A stretch of 64,000 nucleotides of DNA from contig NZ_JAZHSB010000001.1 in the NCBI RefSeq assembly GCF_036924715.1, positions 3,525,001 through 3,589,000 on the forward strand, read 5' to 3'. The notes beneath the pieces were generated by a model, which was not told the DNA's origin, ran no database searches, and saw only the letters and a list, made by a program, of their open reading frames with translations. Made by a program: the position numbers and the translations under genes. The DNA is from Bradyrhizobium sp. AZCC 1721. Its GTDB lineage: Bacteria; Pseudomonadota; Alphaproteobacteria; Rhizobiales; Xanthobacteraceae. Below are positions 1 to 7,734 of the stretch, piece by piece (positions within the stretch are counted from its first letter, which is position 1; the number at the start of each line of letters is the position of its first letter).

Positions 1-868
1 TTCGGTGTTCACGCGAACCTTCGCGAAGGAATTGACGCAGCCCGGCGTCAATCTCGTGCAGGTCGCGCAACGCACGCGGCGCGCGGTCAGCGAACTGGCA
101 GAGACCGTCCGCCACAAGCAGATCCCGGTTTACTTCGACCAGATGGTCGACGACGTTTTTCTGAATGGTTTGGCGAAGGCCCAGCCTGAGGCGACGAAGC
201 CCGCCGAGCCGCTGCAAAAGCTTGCAGCTTTGCCTCCGGTACAGCGCCTACAGCCGCAGAACGATTCCGTCAACGCGCCGATCGCGATGTTCTCGCGCCA
301 CAATGGCGGCTGGACCGTGGTGTTCTCGATCGCCGATCCGACGCTCGGTATTTCCTGGCGGATCGGCGACAGCGGCGATTTCCGCGAGACCGGCTTCATG
401 GATACGCTCGATCCGCGGACCCGCAAGCGGATGCCCAACCCGTCGGTCGAACTGCCGGCCGATGCTTCGGCGGCCATCATCCAGGTGCGCTATGTCGACA
501 CCAATGGCGAGTTGCAGGGGCCGTTCCCGATCCGGTTCGATCCCGAGGCTGCGCTGATCCGCGACCAGCGCAAGATTCTCGATATGACCGCGACGAGCTG
601 GCTGTCGTTCCGCGAGTACAACGGGCTTCTGGTCTACTATACGCACTTGATGTCGTACCGCTGCGCGATCCGCGAAGTGCGCGTCGGCATCGACAGCGCG
701 GTGCCCGACAAGGTGCTGAAAATGCCGCCTTGCAACACTCGCGATCCCAGCGTCATTCCACACGATGCGCAGCCCTATTTGAAGCTTGCGCCGGCGACCA
801 GATCGGTTTCGGTGGAATTGACCTATCGCGACGGCAGCGTCTCCGAGATCAAGAGTTTTAGGCGGTAG
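1..868 (+). CDS. C-terminal part of a caspase-like (peptidase C14 family) protein, truncated by the window edge
   Basis: The reading frame is open from the first bases of the window, so the gene starts upstream; only about 288 C-terminal residues are visible. The first ~55 residues (FTRTFAKEL, then VQVAQRTRRAV and IPVYFDQMVDDVFLNG) look like the last part of a bacterial caspase/metacaspase p20 domain, where the final helix and strand end in a short D-x-F-L-N segment. The catalytic His and Cys would lie upstream and cannot be checked. The remaining ~200 residues form an unrecognised, probably periplasmic beta-rich tail. The family assignment is inference from one conserved stretch. A GTG at 5-7 is an internal codon, not a convincing start. 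The IS4 element begins 67 bp after the stop. Confidence 0.6.
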   Translation, partial: SVFTRTFAKELTQPGVNLVQVAQRTRRAVSELAETVRHKQIPVYFDQMVDDVFLNGLAKAQPEATKPAEPLQKLAALPPVQRLQPQNDSVNAPIAMFSRHNGGWTVVFSIADPTLGISWRIGDSGDFRETGFMDTLDPRTRKRMPNPSVELPADASAAIIQVRYVDTNGELQGPFPIRFDPEAALIRDQRKILDMTATSWLSFREYNGLLVYYTHLMSYRCAIREVRVGIDSAVPDKVLKMPPCNTRDPSVIPHDAQPYLKLAPATRSVSVELTYRDGSVSEIKSFRR

Positions 869-935
869 CGGACGCGGCCTCGATTGCATCACGGGCACCT
901 CGGAGCAGCTCTCCTCCGTCGTCCCTGCGTTCGCA

Positions 936-951
936 CTAGGGCATCTACACG
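936..951 (+). repeat. Left terminal inverted repeat of the IS4-family element
   Basis: Sixteen bases, ctagggcatctacacg, identical to the reverse complement of 2406-2421. The transposase stop codon (945-947) lies within it. Confidence 0.85.
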
Positions 952-2302
952 CTTGCCGGGCCATATACGAGGAGTTGGAAGCGAGCCATTCCCATGTGGA
1001 AGGTGATTGGTCCAGGTGGGCGATGAGAGGCGTAACCGGTCCATCCGCCGAGCTTTGCGATGATCCATGCCGCCCAGGCGACAGTGTTGGGGCGATGGTG
1101 GTTCTTCTGGAGCTCGGTGCGGCCTTTCAGGGTTTTGTTAATGGCCTTGAGCGCTTCGATCTCGTCCGGCGTGAACACAAATTCGACCTGCAATTGTTCG
1201 CCGCCATTGCGGGCTTGAACGAGCTGGATGACGATACATGCTACTCTGGTGGCGATCGCCACGAGTTTGATCAGGCCTTCAGCGCTGTCGAGCTGACTAT
1301 CCTCGATGCGCAGACCCTGGCTCTTCAGCGAGCGAAAGAGCTGTTCGATGATCCAGCGCTGCTTGTACCAGGAGACGATCCGCCAGGCATCGGCGGCGGT
1401 GACGACCGGATGAGTGGTCAGGAGCAACCAATGAATGGGCTTGGCGCTCTTCGGGGGGTGCAACTCGACGACCTCCACGAAGCTGACTTTGACGCCCTGT
1501 GGCAGGTCTTTCACGCCGGGGCGCTGCGGTCGTTTGAGCACAACGGTTCCCAGGCGCATGGAGAGGTGGGCCTGGCGACCGTGGCGATCCATTCGCTTTG
1601 GTAGATCGATCACCGCCTTGTCGCAGAAGCGGGCCCGCGCGACCGCCTGATAAAGCGTGCCGCCATCGACCAGCGCATGGTCGTGCATGGCGCGCGACAG
1701 GAGGTGGACATTGTCAGCGGGTGTCAGCGACCAGTGAGCAAAGAAATCCCCCTCGCGGTCGTTGACGACGGTGATCATACGAGCAGCGACCAGAACCTCG
1801 CAGCCTTGCTTAGCCGTCGTCACCCAGCGCGCCGATTCCTTGTCGGCCAAGGCGCGCTTCTCGTGAGCGATCCTGGCCTTGCGCTTGCGCGTCCACACCT
1901 CACCGCCGGTGAGCCCGAGACAGACCCCGCTATCGGCATCGACCGCCATCATGGCATGCAGCAGCACGCCGCGAGCATTGCCTTTGCCGACCTTGCCCAA
2001 GTCGCGCCGATGTCCCGGACGAGTGTGGAAGTTGATCTCGCTGGTGTCCTGGATCGACAGCACATGACGCCCGCTGACCGCCATCGACGTCTGCAGGCTC
2101 CAGCCTTCAATCAGCTTGTCGATCGTGACTTGCGGATTGTTCACAAACCGCCAGAACGCCATGTTCGCGGCCCAGTTGCCCTGCGCCATCTGGCGCAAAC
2201 AGACACTGCGCGTGCAAAGCATAGCCCGGAGAAGCGCCGCCCCCTTTTATCGAGGCGAACGTCTCCAAACTTACCCAGGGACAAATCCGGTTCCTGCTGC
2301 AT
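945..2302 (-). pseudogene. IS4-family DDE transposase, frameshifted near its start
   Basis: The large open part (from 2222 down to 945) shows the IS4 DDE signature: first Asp in LSIQDTSEINF, second in TVVNDREGDFFAHW, and the Y-(2)-R-(3)-E-(6)-K block YKQRWIIEQLFRSLK. The natural start appears to be ATG 2302, with a ribosome-binding site (aaggag) eight bases upstream, beginning MQQEPDLSLGKFGDVRLDK. That frame runs out of register at a C5 tract (2240-2244; G5 in the message). With six G the protein would read through as RLDKRGAALLRAM into the main frame, which matches the usual IS4 N-terminus. A single-base loss is therefore the simplest reading. Programmed -1 slippage at A4G5 is possible but less likely. 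Confidence 0.8.
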
Positions 2303-2405
2303 CTCTGGCGCTCCTTCGAATCAAAGCGCCAGAGAGAGAATCATACAAAACGCTGCGGCGAACGCACATCATGCCGCCCCGAGTCAATCTGTCGCGTCCC
2401 CAAGA

Positions 2406-2421
2406 CGTGTAGATGCCCTAG
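2406..2421 (-). repeat. Right terminal inverted repeat of the IS4-family element
   Basis: Sixteen bases, cgtgtagatgccctag, the exact reverse complement of the left end at 936-951. Confidence 0.85.
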
Positions 2422-2665
2422 TGCGAACGCAGGGACCCATAACCACAAATGTACGTTGTTTGAAGGAAGCCGTTATCGATCCAGCACGACAACGACGGCC
2501 GCGGCGTATGGGTCCCTGCGTTCGCAGGGACGACGGGGTGGATGTGGTTCAGTTTTCGACAAGCCAAACATCCGCGCAATGGCTTTCGCGCCGCATATTG
2601 CATTGCCGATGCCTGGCAGATGACCGATGCTGCCTCGTCGGGCAAACCGGCGACAGGAGCGAGCG

Positions 2666-3883
2666 GTGAAAGTACGTTGCTGTATCGTCGGCGGCGGGCC
2701 GGCCGGCATGATGCTCGGATATCTGCTGGGCCGCGCCGGCATCGACGTCGTGGTGCTGGAGAAGCACGCCGACTTCTTTCGCGATTTTCGCGGCGACACC
2801 GTGCATCCCTCGACGCTGCAGGTGATGGACGAACTCGGGCTGATCGACGGCTTCCTGAAACTGCCGCACCAGCGCTTGCAGAAGATGCAAGGCATGTTCG
2901 GCGGCGAAACGGTGCGGCTCGCCGACCTGAGCAGGCTTGGCGTCAAATATCCCTTCATCGCCTTCATGCCGCAGTGGGACTTTCTCAATTTCCTGCGCGA
3001 AAGCGGCAAGCGGTTCGGCTCGCTCAAGGTAATGATGTCGACGGAAGCGATCGATCTCATTCGAGACAGCGAGCGCGTCATGGGCGTGAAGGCGAAGACG
3101 CCGGATGGCATCATCGACATCGCGGCGGACCTGACCGTTGCCTGCGACGGGCGCCATTCGCTGGTGCGCGAACGCGCTGGCCTTGAGGTCGAGGAAATCG
3201 GCGCGCCGATGGATGTCTTGTGGTTTCGCGCCGGCAAGCGGGAGAACGAAAGCGAGAGCCTGTTTGCGCGGGTCGATCCCGGCAGGATGATGGTGACCTT
3301 CGACCGCGGCAACTATTGGCAATGCGCATTCGTCATTCCCAAAGGACAATACGACGCGGTCAAGGCGAGGGGACTGCCCGCGCTGCTCGACGACATCGCG
3401 CGCATGGCGCCGGTCCTGAGACCGGGATTTGCCGAGGTGAAGAGCTGGGACGACGTGAAGCTGTTGACGGTTGCGGTCAACCGGCTGAAGCGCTGGACGC
3501 GGCCGGGGCTGTTGTGCATCGGCGACGCCGCGCATGCGATGTCGCCGATCGGCGGCGTCGGCGTCAACCTCGCGGTTCAGGATGCGGTGGCGACGGCGAA
3601 TCTGCTGGCGCCGAAGCTGGTAAGCGGCTGCCCGTCCGAAGACGAACTCGACGCGGTGCGCCGGCGGCGCGAATTTCCGGTGAAGATGACGCAGCGGATG
3701 CAGGTCGTCGTGCAGAACAACATCGTGAACGCTGCGCTGAAGCCGGGCAACCAGCCGCTGAAGGTCCCGTTGGTCATGCGGCTGGTCACCGCGGTGCCCT
3801 GGCTGCAGGGCGTCACGGCGCGGTTTGTGGGCTTAGGCGTGCGCCCAGAGCATGTGCATTCGCCACGCAGCGCCGGCAATTGA
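2666..3883 (+). CDS. FAD-dependent monooxygenase (PHBH/UbiH-type flavoprotein)
   Basis: 405 residues. An N-terminal Rossmann motif CCIVGGGPAGMMLGYLL with a following acidic residue (VVLEKH) binds FAD. The mid-protein segment TVACDGRHSLVRE is the DG motif of flavoprotein hydroxylases, and CIGDAAHAMSPIGGVGVNL is the GD motif contacting the FAD ribityl chain and pyrophosphate. This places it in the class A aromatic-hydroxylase superfamily that includes UbiH, PhzS and PobA; the substrate is unknown. GTG 2666 is preferred over codons further upstream because aggag at 2655-2659 lies six bases before it and the Rossmann fold follows within five residues. It appears to be a single gene, separated from the IS by a palindromic repeat. 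Confidence 0.8.
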   Translation: MKVRCCIVGGGPAGMMLGYLLGRAGIDVVVLEKHADFFRDFRGDTVHPSTLQVMDELGLIDGFLKLPHQRLQKMQGMFGGETVRLADLSRLGVKYPFIAFMPQWDFLNFLRESGKRFGSLKVMMSTEAIDLIRDSERVMGVKAKTPDGIIDIAADLTVACDGRHSLVRERAGLEVEEIGAPMDVLWFRAGKRENESESLFARVDPGRMMVTFDRGNYWQCAFVIPKGQYDAVKARGLPALLDDIARMAPVLRPGFAEVKSWDDVKLLTVAVNRLKRWTRPGLLCIGDAAHAMSPIGGVGVNLAVQDAVATANLLAPKLVSGCPSEDELDAVRRRREFPVKMTQRMQVVVQNNIVNAALKPGNQPLKVPLVMRLVTAVPWLQGVTARFVGLGVRPEHVHSPRSAGN

Positions 3884-4070
3884 GCTGGGGCCCCTGCCGA
3901 AACAACCCGAAGGTTGTGTTTTGGTATCCTCAACCGGAGATAACATTGCGCGCAACTGTAGCAATCGGGTGACAGCCAAGGGGCTGGAATCTGGGTAATT
4001 TAGGTCATGATTTCGATTTGATGCTCACCCGCTGCTCATCCGCGCAGTGCTCACTAAAGGGGCAAATGCA

Positions 4071-4859
4071 ATGAAGAAACTGGTACTCGCTGCTTCCATC
4101 CTTGCCGCCGGCGCGGTGAGCGCGTTCGCCGCAGACATGCCGGCGCGCATCGCGAAGGCGCCCGTGGTGCCCCCGGTCGTTACCTATGACTGGTCCGGCA
4201 TCTATGTCGGCGGCGCGGTTGGCGGCGCCTGGCACGACACCGCCGGAAACTTCTTCAATGCTCCGCCCTTCCTCTGGGGCACTGGCAACAGCGACACCGC
4301 TTTGATTTACGGCGGCTTTGCCGGAATCCAGAAGCAGTGGGGCAATTTCGTCCTCGGTATCGAAGGCGGCTACAACGCCCTCGACAACGGCTTTAACACC
4401 ACCAGCAGCGCTGGCGTGATCGGTGAGCGCTGCGGGATAGGTGCTGGTTTTTCCTGCCAAAGCCGCATCAACGACATCTGGTACATCGGTGGGCGGGTCG
4501 GTTATGCCTGGGACCGCTTCATGGTGTATGGCCAGGGCGGCTACGCGCAGGCTGACATCGACACCCAGATCCTCGTCAACGGAACCGGCATTACGACGGA
4601 CCATGCCGGTGCTTCGCATGGCGGTTGGTATGCCGGCGTTGGTTTCGAATACGCGGTTCTCGACAACCTGATCCTCGGCGTCGACTACAAGCACTACGAA
4701 TTCGACAGCAAGCAGCACAATTGTAACCTGGCGTTGGTCACCTGCACACTTGGGGGGGTGACCTTCCGCAACGTCGATGCGGATGTCGACGCTGTGATGG
4801 CTAGGTTGAGCTACAAGTTCAATCCGTGGCCGACCGGGCCGGTCGTCGCCAGGTACTGA
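4071..4859 (+). CDS. Outer-membrane beta-barrel protein (Omp25/Omp31-like)
   Basis: 262 residues. A classic signal peptide (MKKLVLAASILAAGAVSAFA, cleavage before ADMP) is followed by a short proline-rich linker and the hallmark start of the small rhizobial barrel family, YDWSGIYVGGAVGGAWHD. Alternating amphipathic strands rich in Gly and aromatic residues follow, and the last residue is aromatic (VVARY), as expected of a signal for the BAM machinery. ATG 4071 is chosen because the signal peptide begins exactly there and an aaagggg motif precedes it. A strong terminator follows at 4887-4917. Two relatives lie at 6708-7508 and 15611-17035. The function is structural or porin-like; no specific solute can be inferred. 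Confidence 0.85.
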   Translation: MKKLVLAASILAAGAVSAFAADMPARIAKAPVVPPVVTYDWSGIYVGGAVGGAWHDTAGNFFNAPPFLWGTGNSDTALIYGGFAGIQKQWGNFVLGIEGGYNALDNGFNTTSSAGVIGERCGIGAGFSCQSRINDIWYIGGRVGYAWDRFMVYGQGGYAQADIDTQILVNGTGITTDHAGASHGGWYAGVGFEYAVLDNLILGVDYKHYEFDSKQHNCNLALVTCTLGGVTFRNVDADVDAVMARLSYKFNPWPTGPVVARY

Positions 4860-4886
4860 TCCAAGTACTGAAATCCAGAGACGATG

Positions 4887-4917
4887 GAAAAGCCCCGGCC
4901 TTGGCCGGGGCTTTTTT
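4887..4917 (+). terminator. Rho-independent terminator of the barrel gene
   Basis: The stem agccccggcc / ggccggggct with a two-base loop is followed by six T. A runs on the other side make it possibly bidirectional, serving also the convergent SDR gene. Confidence 0.85.
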
Positions 4918-4951
4918 CGTGCAGGCGGAGAATCCGGCAAGCCGTCTTTGG

Positions 4952-5722
4952 CTACCCCATGATTGAATATCCGCCATCAATTGGAATCGCCGTGCCCGTG
5001 ACGAAATCCGACGCTGCCGAGGATAGAAATACCGCGATGCCCGCAAAGTCGTCTATCCCGCCCCAGCGCGCCGCCGGCGTGCGCGCCAGCACCCGCTCAT
5101 GCAGGCCGTCGATCTCCTGGCGGGCGCGCTTGGTGAGATCAGTGTCGATCCAGCCCGGCAGCACGGCGTTGGCCTGGATGTTGTCGGCTGCCCAGGCACA
5201 AGCGCAGGAGCGGGTGAACTGCACGATGCCGCCCTTGCTCGCGGCATAGGCCGGCGTGAAGCTGGCGCCGAAGATCGACATCATCGAGCCGATATTGATG
5301 ATCTTGCCGCCGCCGGCCGCTTTCATCGCCGGATAGACCGCCTGCGAGCACAGGAAGGCGCTGGTGAGGTTGGTTTGGATCACGCTGTTCCACTCGGAGA
5401 TATCGAGCGCATGCGGCGGCTTGCGAATGTTGATGCCGGCGTTGTTGACGAGAATATCGATGCGGCCGAGATCGCGGACGACGCGCTCGGTCATCGCCGC
5501 GACCGCTGCCTTGTCGGTGACATCAGCCGCCACCGCAATCGCCTTGGCGCCGCCTTGCGCAAGTTCCGCGACCGCATCGGCCGACTTGGCTTCGTTGCGG
5601 CCCACCACGGCGATCGCCGCGCCGGCCTCCGCGAGGCCCCGGGCCATGCCGAGCCCGATGCCGCCATTGCCGCCGGTGACGATGGCTACCTTGCCGGTGA
5701 GGTCGAAGAGTTTTGTGGTCAT
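4952..5722 (-). CDS. Short-chain dehydrogenase/reductase (gluconate/deoxygluconate dehydrogenase-like)
   Basis: 256 residues, the normal classical-SDR length. TGGNGGIG near residue 16 is the TGxxxGxG cofactor loop, VNNAG marks the central strand, and AYAASKGG contains the YxxxK catalytic pair with an upstream Ser in IGSMMS. LPGWIDTDL follows, and the C-terminus IDGGYSIMG is standard for the family. The N-terminus KLFDLTGKVAIVTGG resembles 2-deoxy-D-gluconate 3-dehydrogenase/gluconate 5-dehydrogenases, but substrate calls in this family are unreliable. ATG 5722 is chosen because the Rossmann strand begins within ten residues; the open frame upstream runs through a palindromic repeat and is not coding. 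Confidence 0.85.
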   Translation of the reverse strand: MTTKLFDLTGKVAIVTGGNGGIGLGMARGLAEAGAAIAVVGRNEAKSADAVAELAQGGAKAIAVAADVTDKAAVAAMTERVVRDLGRIDILVNNAGINIRKPPHALDISEWNSVIQTNLTSAFLCSQAVYPAMKAAGGGKIINIGSMMSIFGASFTPAYAASKGGIVQFTRSCACAWAADNIQANAVLPGWIDTDLTKRARQEIDGLHERVLARTPAARWGGIDDFAGIAVFLSSAASDFVTGTAIPIDGGYSIMG

Positions 5723-5749
5723 TGTTGTCGTCCGTTTACTTTTGGTTTT

Positions 5750-5874
5750 CGTAGGGTGGGCTAAGGCGCGCTTCGCGCCGTGCCCACCATTTTCAGAGCG
5801 AGTGAAGGATGGTGGGCACGCTTCCGCCTTCGCTCGTTGAGCTACGGCGGACAAGTCGCTTTGCCCACCCTACG
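5750..5874. repeat. Intergenic palindromic repeat with cgtagggtgggc ends
   Basis: The 12-bp ends cgtagggtgggc (5750-5761) and gcccaccctacg (5863-5874) are perfect inverted repeats. Inside is a second pair, gtgcccaccat and atggtgggcac, flanking a short loop. The whole 125 bp can fold into a long hairpin. Related repeats are widespread in Bradyrhizobium genomes. It separates the SDR start from the next minus-strand gene. Confidence 0.75.
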
Positions 5875-5877
5875 AAT

Positions 5878-6063
5878 CTAGCGGTTGCCTTGCCAGATCA
5901 GGATCAGGCCGACGGCGACGAGCACCGCGCCATATCCGGCCCATTGCAGCTGGTTGATCATGAAGCTCGATGATGGCCAAGGGATCGCGCCGGTGCCCTG
6001 GCCGATCCACAACAGGCCGATCGCAAGCGCCAGAAAGCCGATGATTGAAAGGGATCTGGCCAT
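5878..6063 (-). CDS. Small two-helix membrane protein of unknown function
   Basis: 61 residues from ATG 6063, with a strong ribosome-binding site (gagggagg) just upstream. Two hydrophobic segments are visible, SIIGFLALAIGLLWIG and AGYGAVLVAVGLILIW, joined by a short loop with GTGAIPWPSSSF. The Arg after the initial Met-Ala and the NR C-terminus suggest both ends are cytoplasmic. I do not recognise a named family; similar tiny hairpin proteins are common in Rhizobiales. Its stop codon nearly abuts the palindromic repeat 5750-5874. Confidence 0.7.
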   Translation of the reverse strand: MARSLSIIGFLALAIGLLWIGQGTGAIPWPSSSFMINQLQWAGYGAVLVAVGLILIWQGNR

Positions 6064-6240
6064 GGCTTCCTCCCTCCTACCGCCTGGCGCGGGGACGCGG
6101 TGCGGCATTCTCTTCGGTTGTCTTTGGGCCGCTGCAGGAAACCATTGCCGGCGGCGGCCGTAGCTTCCGATCGAATAGAAAGCCGGCCGGCTTCGCAAGG
6201 CCTGAAGTTGCGGCATCGCCAAGGATCATCAAGGATCATC

Positions 6241-6688
6241 ATGAGCTGCCGAATGATCTGTCTAGCGCTCGCGTTGATTCTGGTTGCCATTGGCGCCTAT
6301 GTGTCGTGGCCGCGGAAAGCTGATTTGCGGGCTTTCGATCCGCCTGAAATCGCGCGGCTCGAGACGGTGATGTGGCGCGACTATTACGACAAACGCTATC
6401 CCGCGCTGTTCTACCATCTCTACGAGCTGTCGCGGACGCAGTTCGGCTTCTCGCCGCTCGATAGTTTCCGGATCGCCTTGGCGGCGGCTAGGGCCGCGAA
6501 AGCCCTTCCAGCCGACGCGCTCCCGCGAGGCCGCCAACGCCGCGCTGCCCGCGCTCGTGACCTACTACCGTTTGCTCGCGTCCGCCACGCCCGAAGGCTT
6601 CAATGTTGAGGAAGCGGCGCGTCTCGAGCTCGATTGGTGCGGTTGCTCACAGACGCAAAAAAGCCCCGGACGATGCCGGGGCTTTTGA
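6241..6688 (+). pseudogene. Hypothetical membrane-anchored protein gene, frameshifted and probably truncated
   Basis: From ATG 6241 the protein begins with a signal-anchor (MICLALALILVAIGAYVSW) followed by a helical soluble part (RDYYDKRYPALFYHLYEL, SPLDSFRIALAAARAAK). After the AAA-GCC codons at 6499-6504 one extra C moves the frame. Resuming at 6506 gives FQPTRSREAANAALPALVTY and then NVEEAARLELDW, clearly protein-like, whereas the uninterrupted frame turns into an Arg-rich shadow. The resumed frame ends at 6688 after reading into the terminator stem of the neighbouring barrel gene, so the C-terminus also seems lost. Family unknown. Confidence 0.6.
6656..6686 (-). terminator. Rho-independent terminator of the 6708-7508 barrel gene
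   Basis: On the minus strand, aaaagccccggcatcgtccg continues into a matching ggggc arm and a run of six T. It lies 20 bp beyond the stop codon of the barrel gene and overlaps the end of the decayed gene on the other strand. Confidence 0.8.
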
Positions 6689-6707
6689 GCTGCCGAGTTG
6701 GCAGAGA

Positions 6708-7508
6708 TCAGTACCTGGCGGCGACCGGAGCGCCGCCCCAGTTGAAGCGGTAGACCAGCGAGGTGCTGATGGTCTGCACCCAAGGCTTGAAGGTAACCGA
6801 ATTGCCGGTGATTCCGCCGCCGAAGGCAGGCGTGAACGTCTCCGGGAGGGTAGCGCGGTCATAGAAAGCCGACCGATATTCGGTCTTCATGAACCAGCCT
6901 GGTGCGGAGATTCCGAAGATGTCCAGATTGTTCTCGACGCCGCCGCCGATGAACCAGCCGTTGCGGGTGAAGGAGGGGGTAGTAAACACCACCGGTCCGC
7001 CTGCCGCGCCCAATGTAGAATAGCTGGCTCCGGACCACTCCGAACCGGAGTAACCGCCGTTCACGTAAGACAGCACATTCGGCGCGACGAGATAACCCAG
7101 CCTCACGCCAGCCGCATAGCTGGTCCGAAGCTTTTCGCGTCCCTCGAAAGCGAAATCCGGTTCGTTGATGGAGCCACGGATGTCACCGAATTGTCCGTCA
7201 CCGAAGATACCGGCCACCCACCTGCCACCGAACTGCCAATCGTAGCCGATACCGACCGTTCCGAACCACCCGCTTCCGCCCATCCTCTGGTCACGGCTGA
7301 TCGCGACGCCGCCGGGGTTAGTCACCAGGTTGCTGTCGGCTGCCCACAGTCCGCCGCCAGCGCCGCCGAAAATGTAGAAGCCGGTCCAGTTATAAACGGG
7401 GGCGACCGGCGCCGGAGCCTTGGCATAGGGACGGGCCCCGAGGTCAGCCGCAACGGCCGATCCAGTCATTGCCGCCACCGCGGTCAGAGCGAGCAGTACC
7501 TTTTTCAT
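6708..7508 (-). CDS. Outer-membrane beta-barrel protein (Omp25/Omp31-like)
   Basis: 266 residues. A signal peptide (MKKVLLALTAVAAMTGSAVA, cleaved before ADLG) is followed by the family opening PVYNWTGFYIFGGAGGGLW. Repeated Gly/aromatic beta strands follow (GWFGTVGIGYDWQF, YAAGVRLGYLV, NGWFIGGGVENNL), and the last residue is Tyr (VAARY). ATG 7508 is chosen over a TTG two codons upstream because it begins the signal peptide. It is one of three such barrels within 14 kb, on the opposite strand to the others, with its own terminator. Surface or porin-like role inferred. Confidence 0.85.
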   Translation of the reverse strand: MKKVLLALTAVAAMTGSAVAADLGARPYAKAPAPVAPVYNWTGFYIFGGAGGGLWAADSNLVTNPGGVAISRDQRMGGSGWFGTVGIGYDWQFGGRWVAGIFGDGQFGDIRGSINEPDFAFEGREKLRTSYAAGVRLGYLVAPNVLSYVNGGYSGSEWSGASYSTLGAAGGPVVFTTPSFTRNGWFIGGGVENNLDIFGISAPGWFMKTEYRSAFYDRATLPETFTPAFGGGITGNSVTFKPWVQTISTSLVYRFNWGGAPVAARY

Positions 7509-7734
7509 TTTCAAGTCCCTTACCCTAGGTGCGCCACCGCTCTAGAGGTGCGCGAGCGCCGATTCCCAAAATCCAGTAGCGTGACTATACGCAGTTCCGG
7601 CCAAATTGCTGTTGCGGGGGAAGCACACTGGGCCGAAAAGGAACGGCTGGCAAAAGCTCGAAATACGGGCAGGTTTCGCCAGTTACCGGCCAGAATGGCC
7701 GGAAATTGCTCGAAAATCGCCTGTTTTCGATGAA

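Larger units (their letters stand above)
936..2421 (-). mobile_element. IS4-family insertion sequence, 1486 bp
   Basis: Perfect 16-bp terminal inverted repeats (ctagggcatctacacg) lie at 936-951 and 2406-2421. They enclose one transposase gene on the minus strand whose stop codon falls inside the left repeat. The 10 bp outside each end are tgcgttcgca (926-935) and tgcgaacgca (2422-2431), matching at 8 of 10 positions with only the central TT/AA differing; this fits the 9-13 bp target duplications known for IS4 elements. The element sits inside the palindromic repeat 916-2536. Its own transposase appears frameshifted, so it is probably not autonomous. Confidence 0.85.
916..2536. repeat. REP/MITE-like palindromic element split by the IS insertion
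   Basis: The outer ends are perfect inverted repeats: ccgtcgtccctgcg at 916-929 and its reverse complement at 2523-2536. A second pair, 19 bp, lies at 2424-2442 and 2507-2525 (gcgaacgcagggacccata and its complement). Removing the IS (936-2421) and one copy of the 10-bp flank leaves an element of roughly 125 bp with two hairpin ends around a short unique core. Short elements of this kind are frequent between genes in Bradyrhizobium, as far as I know. It carries no gene. Confidence 0.7.

Noticed and set aside
1677..2669. Long plus-strand open frame opposite the transposase
   Set aside because: It is the antisense shadow of the transposase gene, with no start signal and no recognisable domain.
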